A stretch of DNA of 15,036 nucleotides from Haloarculaceae archaeon (lineage in GTDB: Archaea; Halobacteriota; Halobacteria; Halobacteriales; Haloarculaceae): the NCBI GenBank assembly GCA_018609665.1, contig JAHENN010000252.1:1-15036 (forward strand), given 5' to 3'. The position numbers were made by a program, and so were the translations under genes. The notes beneath the pieces were generated by a model. It saw nothing but the letters and a program-made list of their open reading frames with translations, did not search any database and was not told the origin of the DNA. Position 1 is the first letter of the stretch, and each line of letters opens with the position of its first letter. Positions 1 through 6,218 of the stretch are shown here, piece after piece.

Positions 1-1485
1 GGCGGGAGCACGCGCTCTGCGGTCACTCGGGTCGAGATCGTGGGCCGGGCCGAGGCGCCCGGCGCCGACGGCGCGGCGCTTCTGGTCTCCCAGCGCACGG
101 CCCGTCACCTCACCTCCGTCCGGCCCGGCGAGGTCAACGTCATCCGGGCGTCCAGGCTGCCGGCGACGGCCGACGAGGGCGTCGTCGTCATGGACGCGGG
201 CTTCGAGGCGGACCCGGTCGCCGACGAACCGCTCGCCCTCGAGGTCGCGATGTCGAACACCGACCCGGCGCCGGTCGAGGAGTCCGTTGTCGTCGCGTTC
301 GGCGACCAGCGGCGCGAACTCGACGTGGCGCTGGCGGCAGGGGAGACCACCCGGCGCCGCGTCGCGTTCGAGCCGGTCCCGGCCGGGCGCTACGACCTGA
401 CAGCGGGCGACAGCGAGTCGACGGTCCGGGTCCAGCGGCGCGACCGGCTCTCGATTCGCGGACTCCCGGCGTCGGCCCCGCTTGGAAGCCGGCTACTCCT
501 CGAGGTTGTCGACGCGACCGGCGCCCCTGTCGCCGGCGTGCCGGTCCGGGTCGGCGACGCCGTGCGGCGGACGGGCGACGACGGTCGGGCTCGCGTGCCG
601 CTGAACGAGACCGGCGACAGAGAAGTCGTCGCCGGCAACGGCGAGACGGCGGCCACCGAGACGGTCCGGGTCCGCGAGGGCGTCCGGCGACGGCCGACGG
701 TGGACCTGGAAATCAGCCCGAACCGCCCGGACGTGCTGGTCCGACCCGCTGCGAGCCTCGAGGTGCGGAACCCCTGGAACGAGGCGGTCGAGACGCCGGT
801 GACGGTGGCGGGACCGGCCGGCCGGACCACCCGGACCGTCGAACTCGCGCCGGGCGGGAGCCGGACCGTCACCCGACGGCTCGAGCGACGGCCCCCGGGG
901 ACGTACAACGTCACGGCGACGGTCGGCGGCGAGCCGGTCGCGGACCGCGCCTACCGGGTCGTGGGCGACGACCGGATACCGGCCGCCGTCGCCACAAGCG
1001 GCCGGGAGGGCACCTCACCCATCGGCGAGGCCATCGAGGTCGCGTTCGGCAACCTCCAGCTGGTCGCGGTCGCGCTCGTGGCGCTGGCGGCGACGATGAC
1101 CGTCGGCGCGATGACGGCGACATTCGCGGCGACGGTCCGGGCGCGCCGCCGCGAACTCGGCATCTACCGGGCCTCCGGGGCGCCCCCGCGCCGGGTGCTC
1201 GCGCTCGTGGTCGGCGACGCCCTGCGGGTCGGGGTCGTCGCGACCGCAATCGCGGGCGCCCTCGCGGCTATCGGCCTGTTCGCGCTCGACCGGGCGGGCG
1301 TGTTGACGGTGTTCGGAGTCCGGCTGCTGCCCGCCGTCGACGTGGGCATCGCACTCGGTGTCGCCGCCGCGGCGCTGGCCGTCGTGGCTATCAGCGCGGC
1401 GCTCGCAACGATGTCGGTGCTGCGGACGCCGCCCGCGGACCTGGTCCACGAACGCTCGGGCGATAGGAGGCCGACCGATGACTGA
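1..1485 (+). CDS. FtsX-like ABC transporter permease with Ig-like extracellular region (5' end missing)
   Basis: The frame is open to the left edge; a GTG at 40 lies in frame but is probably internal, so this is the C-terminal 494 residues of a longer protein. The C-terminal third has three hydrophobic segments (about residues 353-377, 398-428 and 443-473). Between the first two is a cytoplasmic RRRELGIYRASGAPPRRVL stretch, the usual FtsX/MacB signature. About 350 residues ahead of it are hydrophilic and beta-rich, with an Ig-like or carboxypeptidase-regulatory-like module (around VTGAPVAGVPV-type strands with a DDGRARV turn). In this family such a region sits outside the membrane between TM1 and TM2; TM1 should lie off the window. 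FtsX permeases work with a LolD/MacB-type ATPase, and one is encoded at 3188-3853. The protein may export lipoproteins or act as a mechanotransmitting complex; the substrate is unknown. The stop overlaps the next start by 8 bases. Confidence 0.85.
   Translation, partial: GGSTRSAVTRVEIVGRAEAPGADGAALLVSQRTARHLTSVRPGEVNVIRASRLPATADEGVVVMDAGFEADPVADEPLALEVAMSNTDPAPVEESVVVAFGDQRRELDVALAAGETTRRRVAFEPVPAGRYDLTAGDSESTVRVQRRDRLSIRGLPASAPLGSRLLLEVVDATGAPVAGVPVRVGDAVRRTGDDGRARVPLNETGDREVVAGNGETAATETVRVREGVRRRPTVDLEISPNRPDVLVRPAASLEVRNPWNEAVETPVTVAGPAGRTTRTVELAPGGSRTVTRRLERRPPGTYNVTATVGGEPVADRAYRVVGDDRIPAAVATSGREGTSPIGEAIEVAFGNLQLVAVALVALAATMTVGAMTATFAATVRARRRELGIYRASGAPPRRVLALVVGDALRVGVVATAIAGALAAIGLFALDRAGVLTVFGVRLLPAVDVGIALGVAAAALAVVAISAALATMSVLRTPPADLVHERSGDRRPTDD
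1465..1470 (+). promoter_or_regulatory. Shine-Dalgarno site for the downstream membrane protein
   Basis: AGGAGG lies 7 bases before the ATG at 1478, inside the end of the permease gene. It supports 1478 as the start rather than the earlier in-frame codons that overlap the permease, and it suggests translation from a shared mRNA. Confidence 0.6.
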
Positions 1486-3133
1486 CCGCCGCTCGTACCT
1501 GCTGGTGGGGCTGGCAGTGCTGGCCGTCGCCGCGGCGATGCGGACGATTCCGCTGTACTGGAGCCCGCTACCGCACGTGCTCGACGGGTTCGCACACGCT
1601 GGCCATGCACGCGAGACGCTCGCCGCCGGCCGGGTGCCCATCTCGCCGGACCTCCGGGCGGACCTGCTGGTCATCACCTCGCTGACGGTGACGGCGTCGC
1701 TCGTCACAGGCGAGGCGCCGCTCTACGTCATCCAGCCGATGATGTCGCTTGCCGGCGCGGCGGTGCCGCTCGTGGGGATGGCGTTCACGCGACGCCTGGG
1801 CGCGGACCTCGGGTGGCCGGCCCGCAAGGTCCGGGCCGCGGTGCTCGCCTGCGGGATGCTGCTTGCCGTCCAGGGGCTGTTCCTCCGGCACACCTCGATT
1901 CCGGACCCCGAACCCATCGGCCAACTGTTCGCGTTCCTCGCGGCCCTGTCGCTGCACCGCCTGCTGGTCCGGCGCGACGCGGGCCGGTGGGCCGTCCCGC
2001 TCGTGGTCCTGCTGGTGCTCTTCCCGGTCCTGCACAAGTTCAGCACGTTCAACGCGGCGTTGGGGCTGACGGCGCTGGTCGGCGCCGAACTCGCCCGGCG
2101 CCCGAGCCGTCGGACCGCCCTGCTCGGCGGGGGCGTCGCCGGCGCCTTCTGGACGCTGTTCGTCGGCTACTACGAGGTCGTCGAGCGGACCGGAATCCTG
2201 GGCGTCCAGTACGTGGGGCGGGTCCGCAGCCACCCCGGGCTGTTCGTCGGCTGGGCGGTAGTCATGCTCGTCGGGGTGGTGTGGTATCAGCTCATCTCGA
2301 CCCGGGCGCGCCGGGCGCTGTTCTTCGGGCCGTTCGGACTGCTGTTCGTTCTCGTGGGCGTCAACATCGTCCGCCCGGTGTTCCCGGGGACGATTCCGTC
2401 GCCGCCGGTCGTGATGGTGCTGGTGTCATTCCTGTTCGTGCCCGTCGTCTTCGCCGGCTACGGGCTGTTCGCGCTGTCGCGGCGCCTCGAGACGGCGTCG
2501 CTCGTGACCGCGCTGCTTGCGGCCCCGCTGGTCGTCATCTACTTCGCGCTGACCGCCAGCCTGACGCCGGACTTCTTCGCCACAGCCATCCGCGGCCAGG
2601 CGTTCCTGCACGTGCCGGCGTTCGTGCTGGTGGGACTGGCGACGGCGAGCGTCGCCTGGCGGGCGAGGGGAGTGACGCGACGCCGGAGCGTCCGTGCGGG
2701 CCTCGTCGCCGCCCTCGCGGTCAGCACGCTGTTGACCGTACCCATCGCGTTCGTCGCGCTGGACACGCTGGACTACCCGGGGACGACCGCCGAATCGGAG
2801 TTCGCCGCGGTCGGCCACGCCTCGACCCACGTCGAGGGCCGGTGGACGACCGACCACGGGCCGATGCGCGTGGGGCGGACCACCTTCGGCGCCGACGCGT
2901 CGATGGGCCCGTCCCGGACGTGGCTGCGGGGCGGGCCGCCGCCGGCCTGTCCGATGCTGTCCTTCTCGGGGTGGGTGACCAACGGCGCGAACTACTGGCC
3001 CGCCTCCCCGGAGTCGACCGACAGGCAGCGGTACGACGCGGCGCTCGACGGGCGGAACGTCGTCTACGCCGCCAGCGGCCGGGAGTCGATTGCGCTGTCG
3101 GCGCCGGCCGACGCCGGAGCGCGGGACTGTTGA
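1478..3133 (+). CDS. Polytopic membrane protein, GT-C glycosyltransferase-like layout
   Basis: A 551-residue protein with roughly ten to twelve hydrophobic helices and a soluble C-terminal tail of about 90 residues (from about 460). After the first helix a loop holds P-L-P-H-V-L-D36-G-F-A-H. A second hydrophilic loop holds R137-H-T-S-I-P-D-P-E-P (137-146). An acidic residue in the first extracellular loop of a polytopic protein recalls GT-C enzymes, which transfer sugars from polyprenyl phosphates, but I see no diagnostic motif. The tail contains two cysteines, one in a PPACPM motif and one as the last residue, which could pair outside the cell. The ATG at 1478 overlaps the permease stop by 8 bases and has a good ribosome site, so the two are co-transcribed. 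It could instead be an uncharacterised transporter or an accessory subunit of the ABC system. The gene is certain; the function is not. Confidence 0.8.
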   Translation: MTDRRSYLLVGLAVLAVAAAMRTIPLYWSPLPHVLDGFAHAGHARETLAAGRVPISPDLRADLLVITSLTVTASLVTGEAPLYVIQPMMSLAGAAVPLVGMAFTRRLGADLGWPARKVRAAVLACGMLLAVQGLFLRHTSIPDPEPIGQLFAFLAALSLHRLLVRRDAGRWAVPLVVLLVLFPVLHKFSTFNAALGLTALVGAELARRPSRRTALLGGGVAGAFWTLFVGYYEVVERTGILGVQYVGRVRSHPGLFVGWAVVMLVGVVWYQLISTRARRALFFGPFGLLFVLVGVNIVRPVFPGTIPSPPVVMVLVSFLFVPVVFAGYGLFALSRRLETASLVTALLAAPLVVIYFALTASLTPDFFATAIRGQAFLHVPAFVLVGLATASVAWRARGVTRRRSVRAGLVAALAVSTLLTVPIAFVALDTLDYPGTTAESEFAAVGHASTHVEGRWTTDHGPMRVGRTTFGADASMGPSRTWLRGGPPPACPMLSFSGWVTNGANYWPASPESTDRQRYDAALDGRNVVYAASGRESIALSAPADAGARDC

Positions 3134-3153
3134 GCGCCTCCGGTGCCACCGAC

Positions 3154-3162
3154 AGCCTTAGG
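3154..3162 (+). promoter_or_regulatory. Possible TATA box for the ABC ATPase
   Basis: The least GC-rich spot in the 54-base gap (AGCCTTAGG) lies about 28 bases before the ATG at 3188. No ribosome site precedes that ATG, so a leaderless transcript is plausible. The match to the archaeal TATA consensus is weak. Confidence 0.3.
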
Positions 3163-3187
3163 CCCGCGGCCCCCCGCTATTGCGGCA

Positions 3188-3853
3188 ATGGATGGCTCGG
3201 AGCCGGTCCTGCGGGCGACCGACCTCAGCGTCGAGCGGGGCGACGCCACGGTGCTGGACGGGCTCTCGGTGTCCGTCTCGGCCGGCGACCGAGCGCTGAT
3301 CCGCGGCGAGAGCGGCGCCGGCAAGACGACGCTGTTCGAGGTGCTGGGGCTGCTGTTGCCGCCGACCGACGGCTCGCTGTACGTCGACGAGGTCGACGCG
3401 GCCTCGCTGTCCGAGCGGGAGCGCGCCCGCCTCCGCCGGGAGACGGTCGGTGTCGTCTTCCAGGAGTTCCAGCTGATACCGGACCTGACGGCGTGGGAGA
3501 ACGCGGCGCTGCCGGGCGAGCACGACGGCTCGCCGGACGAGGCGTGGCTGGAGACGCTGTTCGAGTGGCTCGACATCCCCGACAAGCGCGACCAGTACCC
3601 GGCGACGCTGAGCGGCGGCGAGAAGCAGCGCGTCGCCATCGCGCGGGCGCTGGTCAACCGTCCGGACGTGGTGCTGGCCGACGAGCCGACGGGCCAGCTG
3701 GACCCCGAAACCGCCGAGCAGGTGCTCCAGTTGCTGTTCGAGGTGCAGGCTGAAACGGACACCGCCTTGGTCGTGGTGAGCCACGACTCGGACCTCGTGG
3801 ACCGCTTCGAGCAGCGCTGCCGGCTCACCGACGGCGCGTTGCGCCCCGAGTGA
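3188..3853 (+). CDS. ABC transporter ATP-binding protein, LolD/MacB class
   Basis: A 221-residue ATPase with all catalytic motifs in order: Walker A GESGAGKT (40-47), Q-loop Gln92 in VFQEFQLIPDLTAWEN, signature LSGGEKQRVAIARAL (from 141), Walker B VVLADEPTGQLD (161-172, catalytic Glu166) and switch His199 in VVSHD. The Q-loop context and ADEPTGQLD are typical of the LolD/MacB/FtsE class that pairs with FtsX-like permeases. It is therefore the likely motor for the permease at the left edge and acts at the inner face of the membrane. The ATG at 3188 is preferred over in-frame codons from 3143 because the family begins a few residues before the first beta strand. The gene may share a transcript with the upstream genes or use its own weak promoter. 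Its last 29 bases overlap the end of the gene on the opposite strand. Confidence 0.93.
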   Translation: MDGSEPVLRATDLSVERGDATVLDGLSVSVSAGDRALIRGESGAGKTTLFEVLGLLLPPTDGSLYVDEVDAASLSERERARLRRETVGVVFQEFQLIPDLTAWENAALPGEHDGSPDEAWLETLFEWLDIPDKRDQYPATLSGGEKQRVAIARALVNRPDVVLADEPTGQLDPETAEQVLQLLFEVQAETDTALVVVSHDSDLVDRFEQRCRLTDGALRPE

Positions 3854-4349
3854 CCGCCGCCCGACGAGCCCGGTACCGCCGCCACGCCCAGACGCAGGCG
3901 GCGGCGACGCCGGCCACGGCGGTCGGCCAGCGGTCGCTGCTCAGGTAGAGCATCCCGGCGGGCGCTCGGTAGGTGCTGAACGGGACGAGGACCTGAGCGG
4001 CGTAGCCGCTGGGCCTGACGAGCAGGCCGTCGAGAAACAGGTGCGTCGCCGCCCCCAGCGCGACGAGAGCGACGGCCGCCCGGCGGTACTCCTCGCCGAC
4101 GAGCAACCCGGCCAACAGTGCGACGACGACGGCCCCGGGGACGGCGTGTATCGGCGCCCACGAGAACGGGACGCCGAGCGCCGCCTCGACGTATGGGTCG
4201 GGGACCAGCAGCTTGATCTTCACGAAGTCGGGCGACAGCGCCCCCGCCATCACGAGCGTGACGCCCGCCGGCCCGACCTCTTCGCGCCGGGCGGCGAGGA
4301 TAGAGCCGACGACGTACCCGACCAGCACGTGGGCCAACACGTCAGGCAT
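3825..4349 (-). CDS. Membrane-bound metal-dependent hydrolase, YdjM/DUF457-like
   Basis: A 174-residue integral membrane protein with about four helices. It has the spaced His/Asp pattern of the YdjM/DUF457 putative membrane hydrolases: His7 in the opening MPDVLAHVLVGY, Asp41 in GALSPDF, His68 in WAPIHAVPG, and H103-L-F-L-D107. In that family these residues are thought to bind metal near the membrane; the substrate is not established. The start at 4349 is chosen because the motif-bearing N terminus begins there and its ATG overlaps the stop of the upstream gene by 8 bases. The frame stays open upstream to 4505 only as a Cys/Ser-rich shadow of the neighbour. The two genes form an operon. The C terminus is Arg-rich and is encoded antisense to the last codons of the ABC ATPase. 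Confidence 0.82.
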   Translation of the reverse strand: MPDVLAHVLVGYVVGSILAARREEVGPAGVTLVMAGALSPDFVKIKLLVPDPYVEAALGVPFSWAPIHAVPGAVVVALLAGLLVGEEYRRAAVALVALGAATHLFLDGLLVRPSGYAAQVLVPFSTYRAPAGMLYLSSDRWPTAVAGVAAACVWAWRRYRARRAAVTRGATRRR

Positions 4350-4857
4350 CCCGGCCACCCCACAGCGGACGCTCTCGAGGGACGAACGCCAGTCGGTCGG
4401 TGTCGAACCGCCACCGCCGCACCGTTCGCAGGAGGACCCACAGGCCGCCGAGGAAGGAGACGCCGTACATGTACCACAGTTCCCACGGCTCCCGGACGAT
4501 GACACGCTCGGCGGCGAGCGTCGAGGACGACTCCAGCGTGCCGAAGGCGGTCATCTGGTCGCCCTCCGAGACGGACTCGTCGACGCCCGCAACCGTCGCC
4601 GTGAACGTCTCGCCGGTGCCGTACTCGACGTCGATGACGACCGGGTCCGTCTCGACAACGGTTCCAGAGAGAGAGACCCGCTCGCCGACGTAGGCGTCTT
4701 GATCTTGGCCGACCTCGTCATTGCCCGGGACGTCGCGCGGGTCGTCGGCGGGCGACAGCGTGCCGGCCCAGACCAGCAGGCCGGCCAGCACAACCAGCAG
4801 GAGGGTCATCGCCGCGAGGCGAATTCCGAGGGTAGTCCGGGCGGGCGAGTCGCTCAT
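4342..4857 (-). CDS. Two-helix membrane protein with an extracellular beta domain (possible OB fold)
   Basis: A 171-residue protein with one helix at about 14-32 and a second at about 128-144, so the stretch 35-125 should lie outside the cell. That stretch is acidic and beta-rich: VGERVSLSGTVVETDPVVIDV, then an FTATVAGVDESVSEGDQM-type turn, then GTLESSSTLAAERVIV. The order recalls OB-fold proteins of the CcmE/NfeD kind, where VxLxGxV opens the barrel, but I cannot assign a family. The C-terminal tail (146-171) is basic then mixed and would be cytoplasmic. ATG at 4857 is chosen over the adjoining GTG at 4860. It is the first gene of a two-gene operon with the YdjM-like hydrolase. A conserved haloarchaeal hypothetical is the safest description. 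Confidence 0.75.
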   Translation of the reverse strand: MSDSPARTTLGIRLAAMTLLLVVLAGLLVWAGTLSPADDPRDVPGNDEVGQDQDAYVGERVSLSGTVVETDPVVIDVEYGTGETFTATVAGVDESVSEGDQMTAFGTLESSSTLAAERVIVREPWELWYMYGVSFLGGLWVLLRTVRRWRFDTDRLAFVPRERPLWGGRDA

Positions 4858-4887
4858 CACCGGGGATGCGACTCCGCCGTGGTAACA

Positions 4888-4898
4888 GTTTTCGATAC
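4888..4898 (-). promoter_or_regulatory. Probable promoter of the two-gene operon
   Basis: Read on the - strand, GTATCGAAAAC is AT-rich against its surroundings and is centred about 35 bases before the ATG at 4857, as expected for an archaeal TATA/BRE element with a very short leader. Confidence 0.4.
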
Positions 4899-4992
4899 TC
4901 AGACCGGAGTCCGCGACTTCATATCGATGCTATTGCGTGGTTCGAACAGCCCGGATCGTCCCTCCTCTCTGTAGACCGTGAGGGACTATTCT

Positions 4993-5007
4993 ATGAGAAA
5001 GTCTCAT
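4993..5007. promoter_or_regulatory. Palindromic operator ahead of the antitoxin
   Basis: ATGAGA-AAG-TCTCAT is a perfect inverted repeat with 6-base arms and a 3-base spacer. Its right arm touches the TATA-like box of the antitoxin gene. AbrB-type antitoxins commonly bind such sites and repress their own operon, so this is the best candidate operator. The binding itself is inferred. Confidence 0.45.
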
Positions 5008-5013
5008 TTATGA
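5005..5013 (+). promoter_or_regulatory. TATA box of the toxin-antitoxin operon
   Basis: CATTTATGA is centred about 25 bases before the GTG at 5034. No ribosome site precedes the GTG, so the transcript is probably leaderless. This spacing supports the GTG start. Confidence 0.5.
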
Positions 5014-5033
5014 ACTTCAGAATATTATGAATA

Positions 5034-5336
5034 GTGAGTGAGACAGAACAACTGAACGACTCTAAAAAGGAAGTCGTCGCCGTCACCAAGCACGGGCAGG
5101 CGACGATTCGGAAACGGTTCCGCGAGAAGCTCGGAATCGGGCCCCCCGGAAAGGTACTGTTCCGCGAGACTGACGACGGCACGGTGGTCGTCGAGCAGGT
5201 CCGATCACCGAGCGAGATGCGCGGGTTCGCTGCCCGACGCGAGTCCTCCACGGACAGGCCCGCGACAGAGCTCCTCCGCGAGAAACGCGAGCAGGATAGA
5301 GACGTGCGTGACACGCAGCCCTCAACGGAGACATAA
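5034..5336 (+). CDS. AbrB/SpoVT-type antitoxin (VapB-like)
   Basis: A 100-residue protein. Residues 13-56 form a swapped-hairpin AbrB domain: VVAVTKHGQATIRKRFREKLGIGPPGKVLFRE, then DDGTVVVEQV. It should bind its own promoter as a dimer and hold the co-encoded toxin through its C-terminal tail (about 57-100). The GTG at 5034 is chosen because an ATG at 5027 meets a stop after four codons and because the TATA box fits. Position 26 is Arg where relatives usually have Pro in the ATIPKRFREKLGI motif. The tail ends in TQPSTET, whereas relatives I recall end in an acidic DALLER-like motif. Both hint at relaxed selection, in line with the broken toxin next door. The stop shares a base with the toxin start (TAATG). 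Confidence 0.85.
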   Translation: MSETEQLNDSKKEVVAVTKHGQATIRKRFREKLGIGPPGKVLFRETDDGTVVVEQVRSPSEMRGFAARRESSTDRPATELLREKREQDRDVRDTQPSTET

Positions 5337-5754
5337 TGTCGATCCCCAACCGCGTCGCCTTCGGCGCCGAGCCGCTGATTGTGCACGCCGACGACGAACG
5401 CGGAGGAATATTATCGAGGAGCACCTCAACGCGGTCGCAGTCGAGGACACCACTGGCTACGCCAGTCCCGTGACCCTCACCGAAATCCGGTACACCATCG
5501 CTCGGAAGTACGACCGGGACACCGCCAACGAGTATCTCGACTGGCTGACCGACCTCGGTATCGAGACCGTAGATGTCGGCGACGCCTGGCTGGGGGCCTC
5601 GGAGTACGTCCTCAGGTACAACTCGGCACCTGATGATGCGTTCGCGCTGGCGACTGCCGAGCACGTCGAGGCGACACGTCTGGTCGGCGGTGACAATGGC
5701 CACGATGATGTCTCGGCAGTTCCGACGAGACGGTTCCGCGACGGCCCCGGGTAG
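5336..5754 (+). pseudogene. PIN-domain toxin (VapC-like), frameshifted
   Basis: The gene starts at the ATG at 5336 with MSIPNRVAFGAEPLIVHADDE and soon leaves frame. From about base 5400 the rest of a PIN protein continues in the -1 frame as NIIEEHLNAVAVEDTTGYASPVTLTEIRYTIARKYDR and so on to TAG at 5752. The break lies between about 5385 and 5405 and equals the loss of one base or gain of two. PIN toxins are Mg-dependent ribonucleases using three or four acidic residues. The downstream acidic sites are visible (T-E-I-R, and D-D-A-F-A-L-A near 5630), but the first expected Asp, in the hydrophobic-D-x-x-x-L motif, is Gly here (AFGAEPLI). With two lesions the toxin is almost certainly inactive unless the shift is a sequencing error. 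Its 1-base overlap with the antitoxin marks the original operon. Confidence 0.8.
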
Positions 5755-5912
5755 ACACACAAGCGCACTGCGAACGAGTTACTGACCGACTGGCGTACCG
5801 CTACGACTCGGAGTAGCAAGGCTACGAACCTCCATCCGAGCACCGAGAACTGCTAACTCCTTCGAGGGCGGGCGGCCTCGCCGACGAGCGGCGTCCCGGC
5901 CGACAGGTTGGT
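5755..5912. other. Gene-poor gap after the toxin remnant
   Basis: This 158-base stretch holds no gene I can support. A short frame directly after the toxin stop runs for about 30 codons without an ATG and has no recognisable motif; it may be debris. I saw no clear TATA box here, so the promoter of the following DUF4350 operon is not identified. Confidence 0.4.
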
Positions 5913-5927
5913 ATGCGAGGCGGTACG

Positions 5928-6218
5928 ATGAAGCGGCGAATGGAGACTCGTCGCCGCCGCCGGTTCGTCCACGCGCAGCTGGCGTGGATGCTGACGGCGA
6001 CGGTCCTGCTGGTCGCGCTGGATTCACTGTCCCTAGACCTGTTCTTTGTCGTCTCGCTCATCGGCTTCCTCGTCGTCGTCGAGTTGACCGCGCCGGTGGC
6101 GGTTTCGCCGCGGTGGCGCCGCCGACTGCCGTGGCTCATCGCCGCCGGCCTGCTCGTGTTCGCCTACATCGTCGTCAGGCGCATCCTCGAGATCCTACCG
6201 CCGGAGGTGCTCCCGTAG
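5928..6218 (+). CDS. Small two-to-three-helix membrane protein of the MoxR locus
   Basis: A 96-residue protein with a strongly basic N terminus (KRRMETRRRRR) followed by hydrophobic segments at about 17-35, 36-53 and 65-82. Positive-inside rules place the N terminus in the cytoplasm. The ATG at 5928 is preferred because a GAGGCGG purine run sits 5-11 bases upstream; an ATG at 5913 in the same frame would add five residues. The stop overlaps the next start by one base (TAGTG), so it is translationally coupled to the DUF4350 gene. I recall small proteins of this size in haloarchaeal MoxR/DUF58 loci (possibly the DUF7269 family), but I cannot confirm that from sequence alone. Function unknown; probably a small subunit of the membrane complex. 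Confidence 0.75.
   Translation: MKRRMETRRRRRFVHAQLAWMLTATVLLVALDSLSLDLFFVVSLIGFLVVVELTAPVAVSPRWRRRLPWLIAAGLLVFAYIVVRRILEILPPEVLP
6203..6207 (+). promoter_or_regulatory. Shine-Dalgarno site that decides the DUF4350 start
   Basis: GGAGG lies 10 bases before the GTG at 6218. It supports this start, which overlaps the upstream stop, over the long open frame that continues upstream as a shadow. Confidence 0.55.

Noticed and set aside
1813..3753. A 646-codon open frame on the + strand
   Set aside because: It spans two well-supported genes in another frame and translates to Arg/Ala/Gly/Pro-rich sequence with no domain. Such frames are common in very GC-rich DNA.
3064..4161. A 365-codon open frame on the - strand
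   Set aside because: It is antisense to the ABC ATPase and crosses into the hydrolase gene in another frame. It is Ser/Arg-rich and has no motif.
5027..5041. ATG as the antitoxin start
   Set aside because: This frame reaches a stop after four codons; the GTG at 5034 opens the AbrB frame.
5308..5390. Alternative N terminus for the PIN toxin in the downstream frame
   Set aside because: The frame is open here but gives an Arg-rich sequence unlike PIN proteins, whereas the other frame gives a PIN-like N terminus coupled to the antitoxin stop. A frameshift explains it better.
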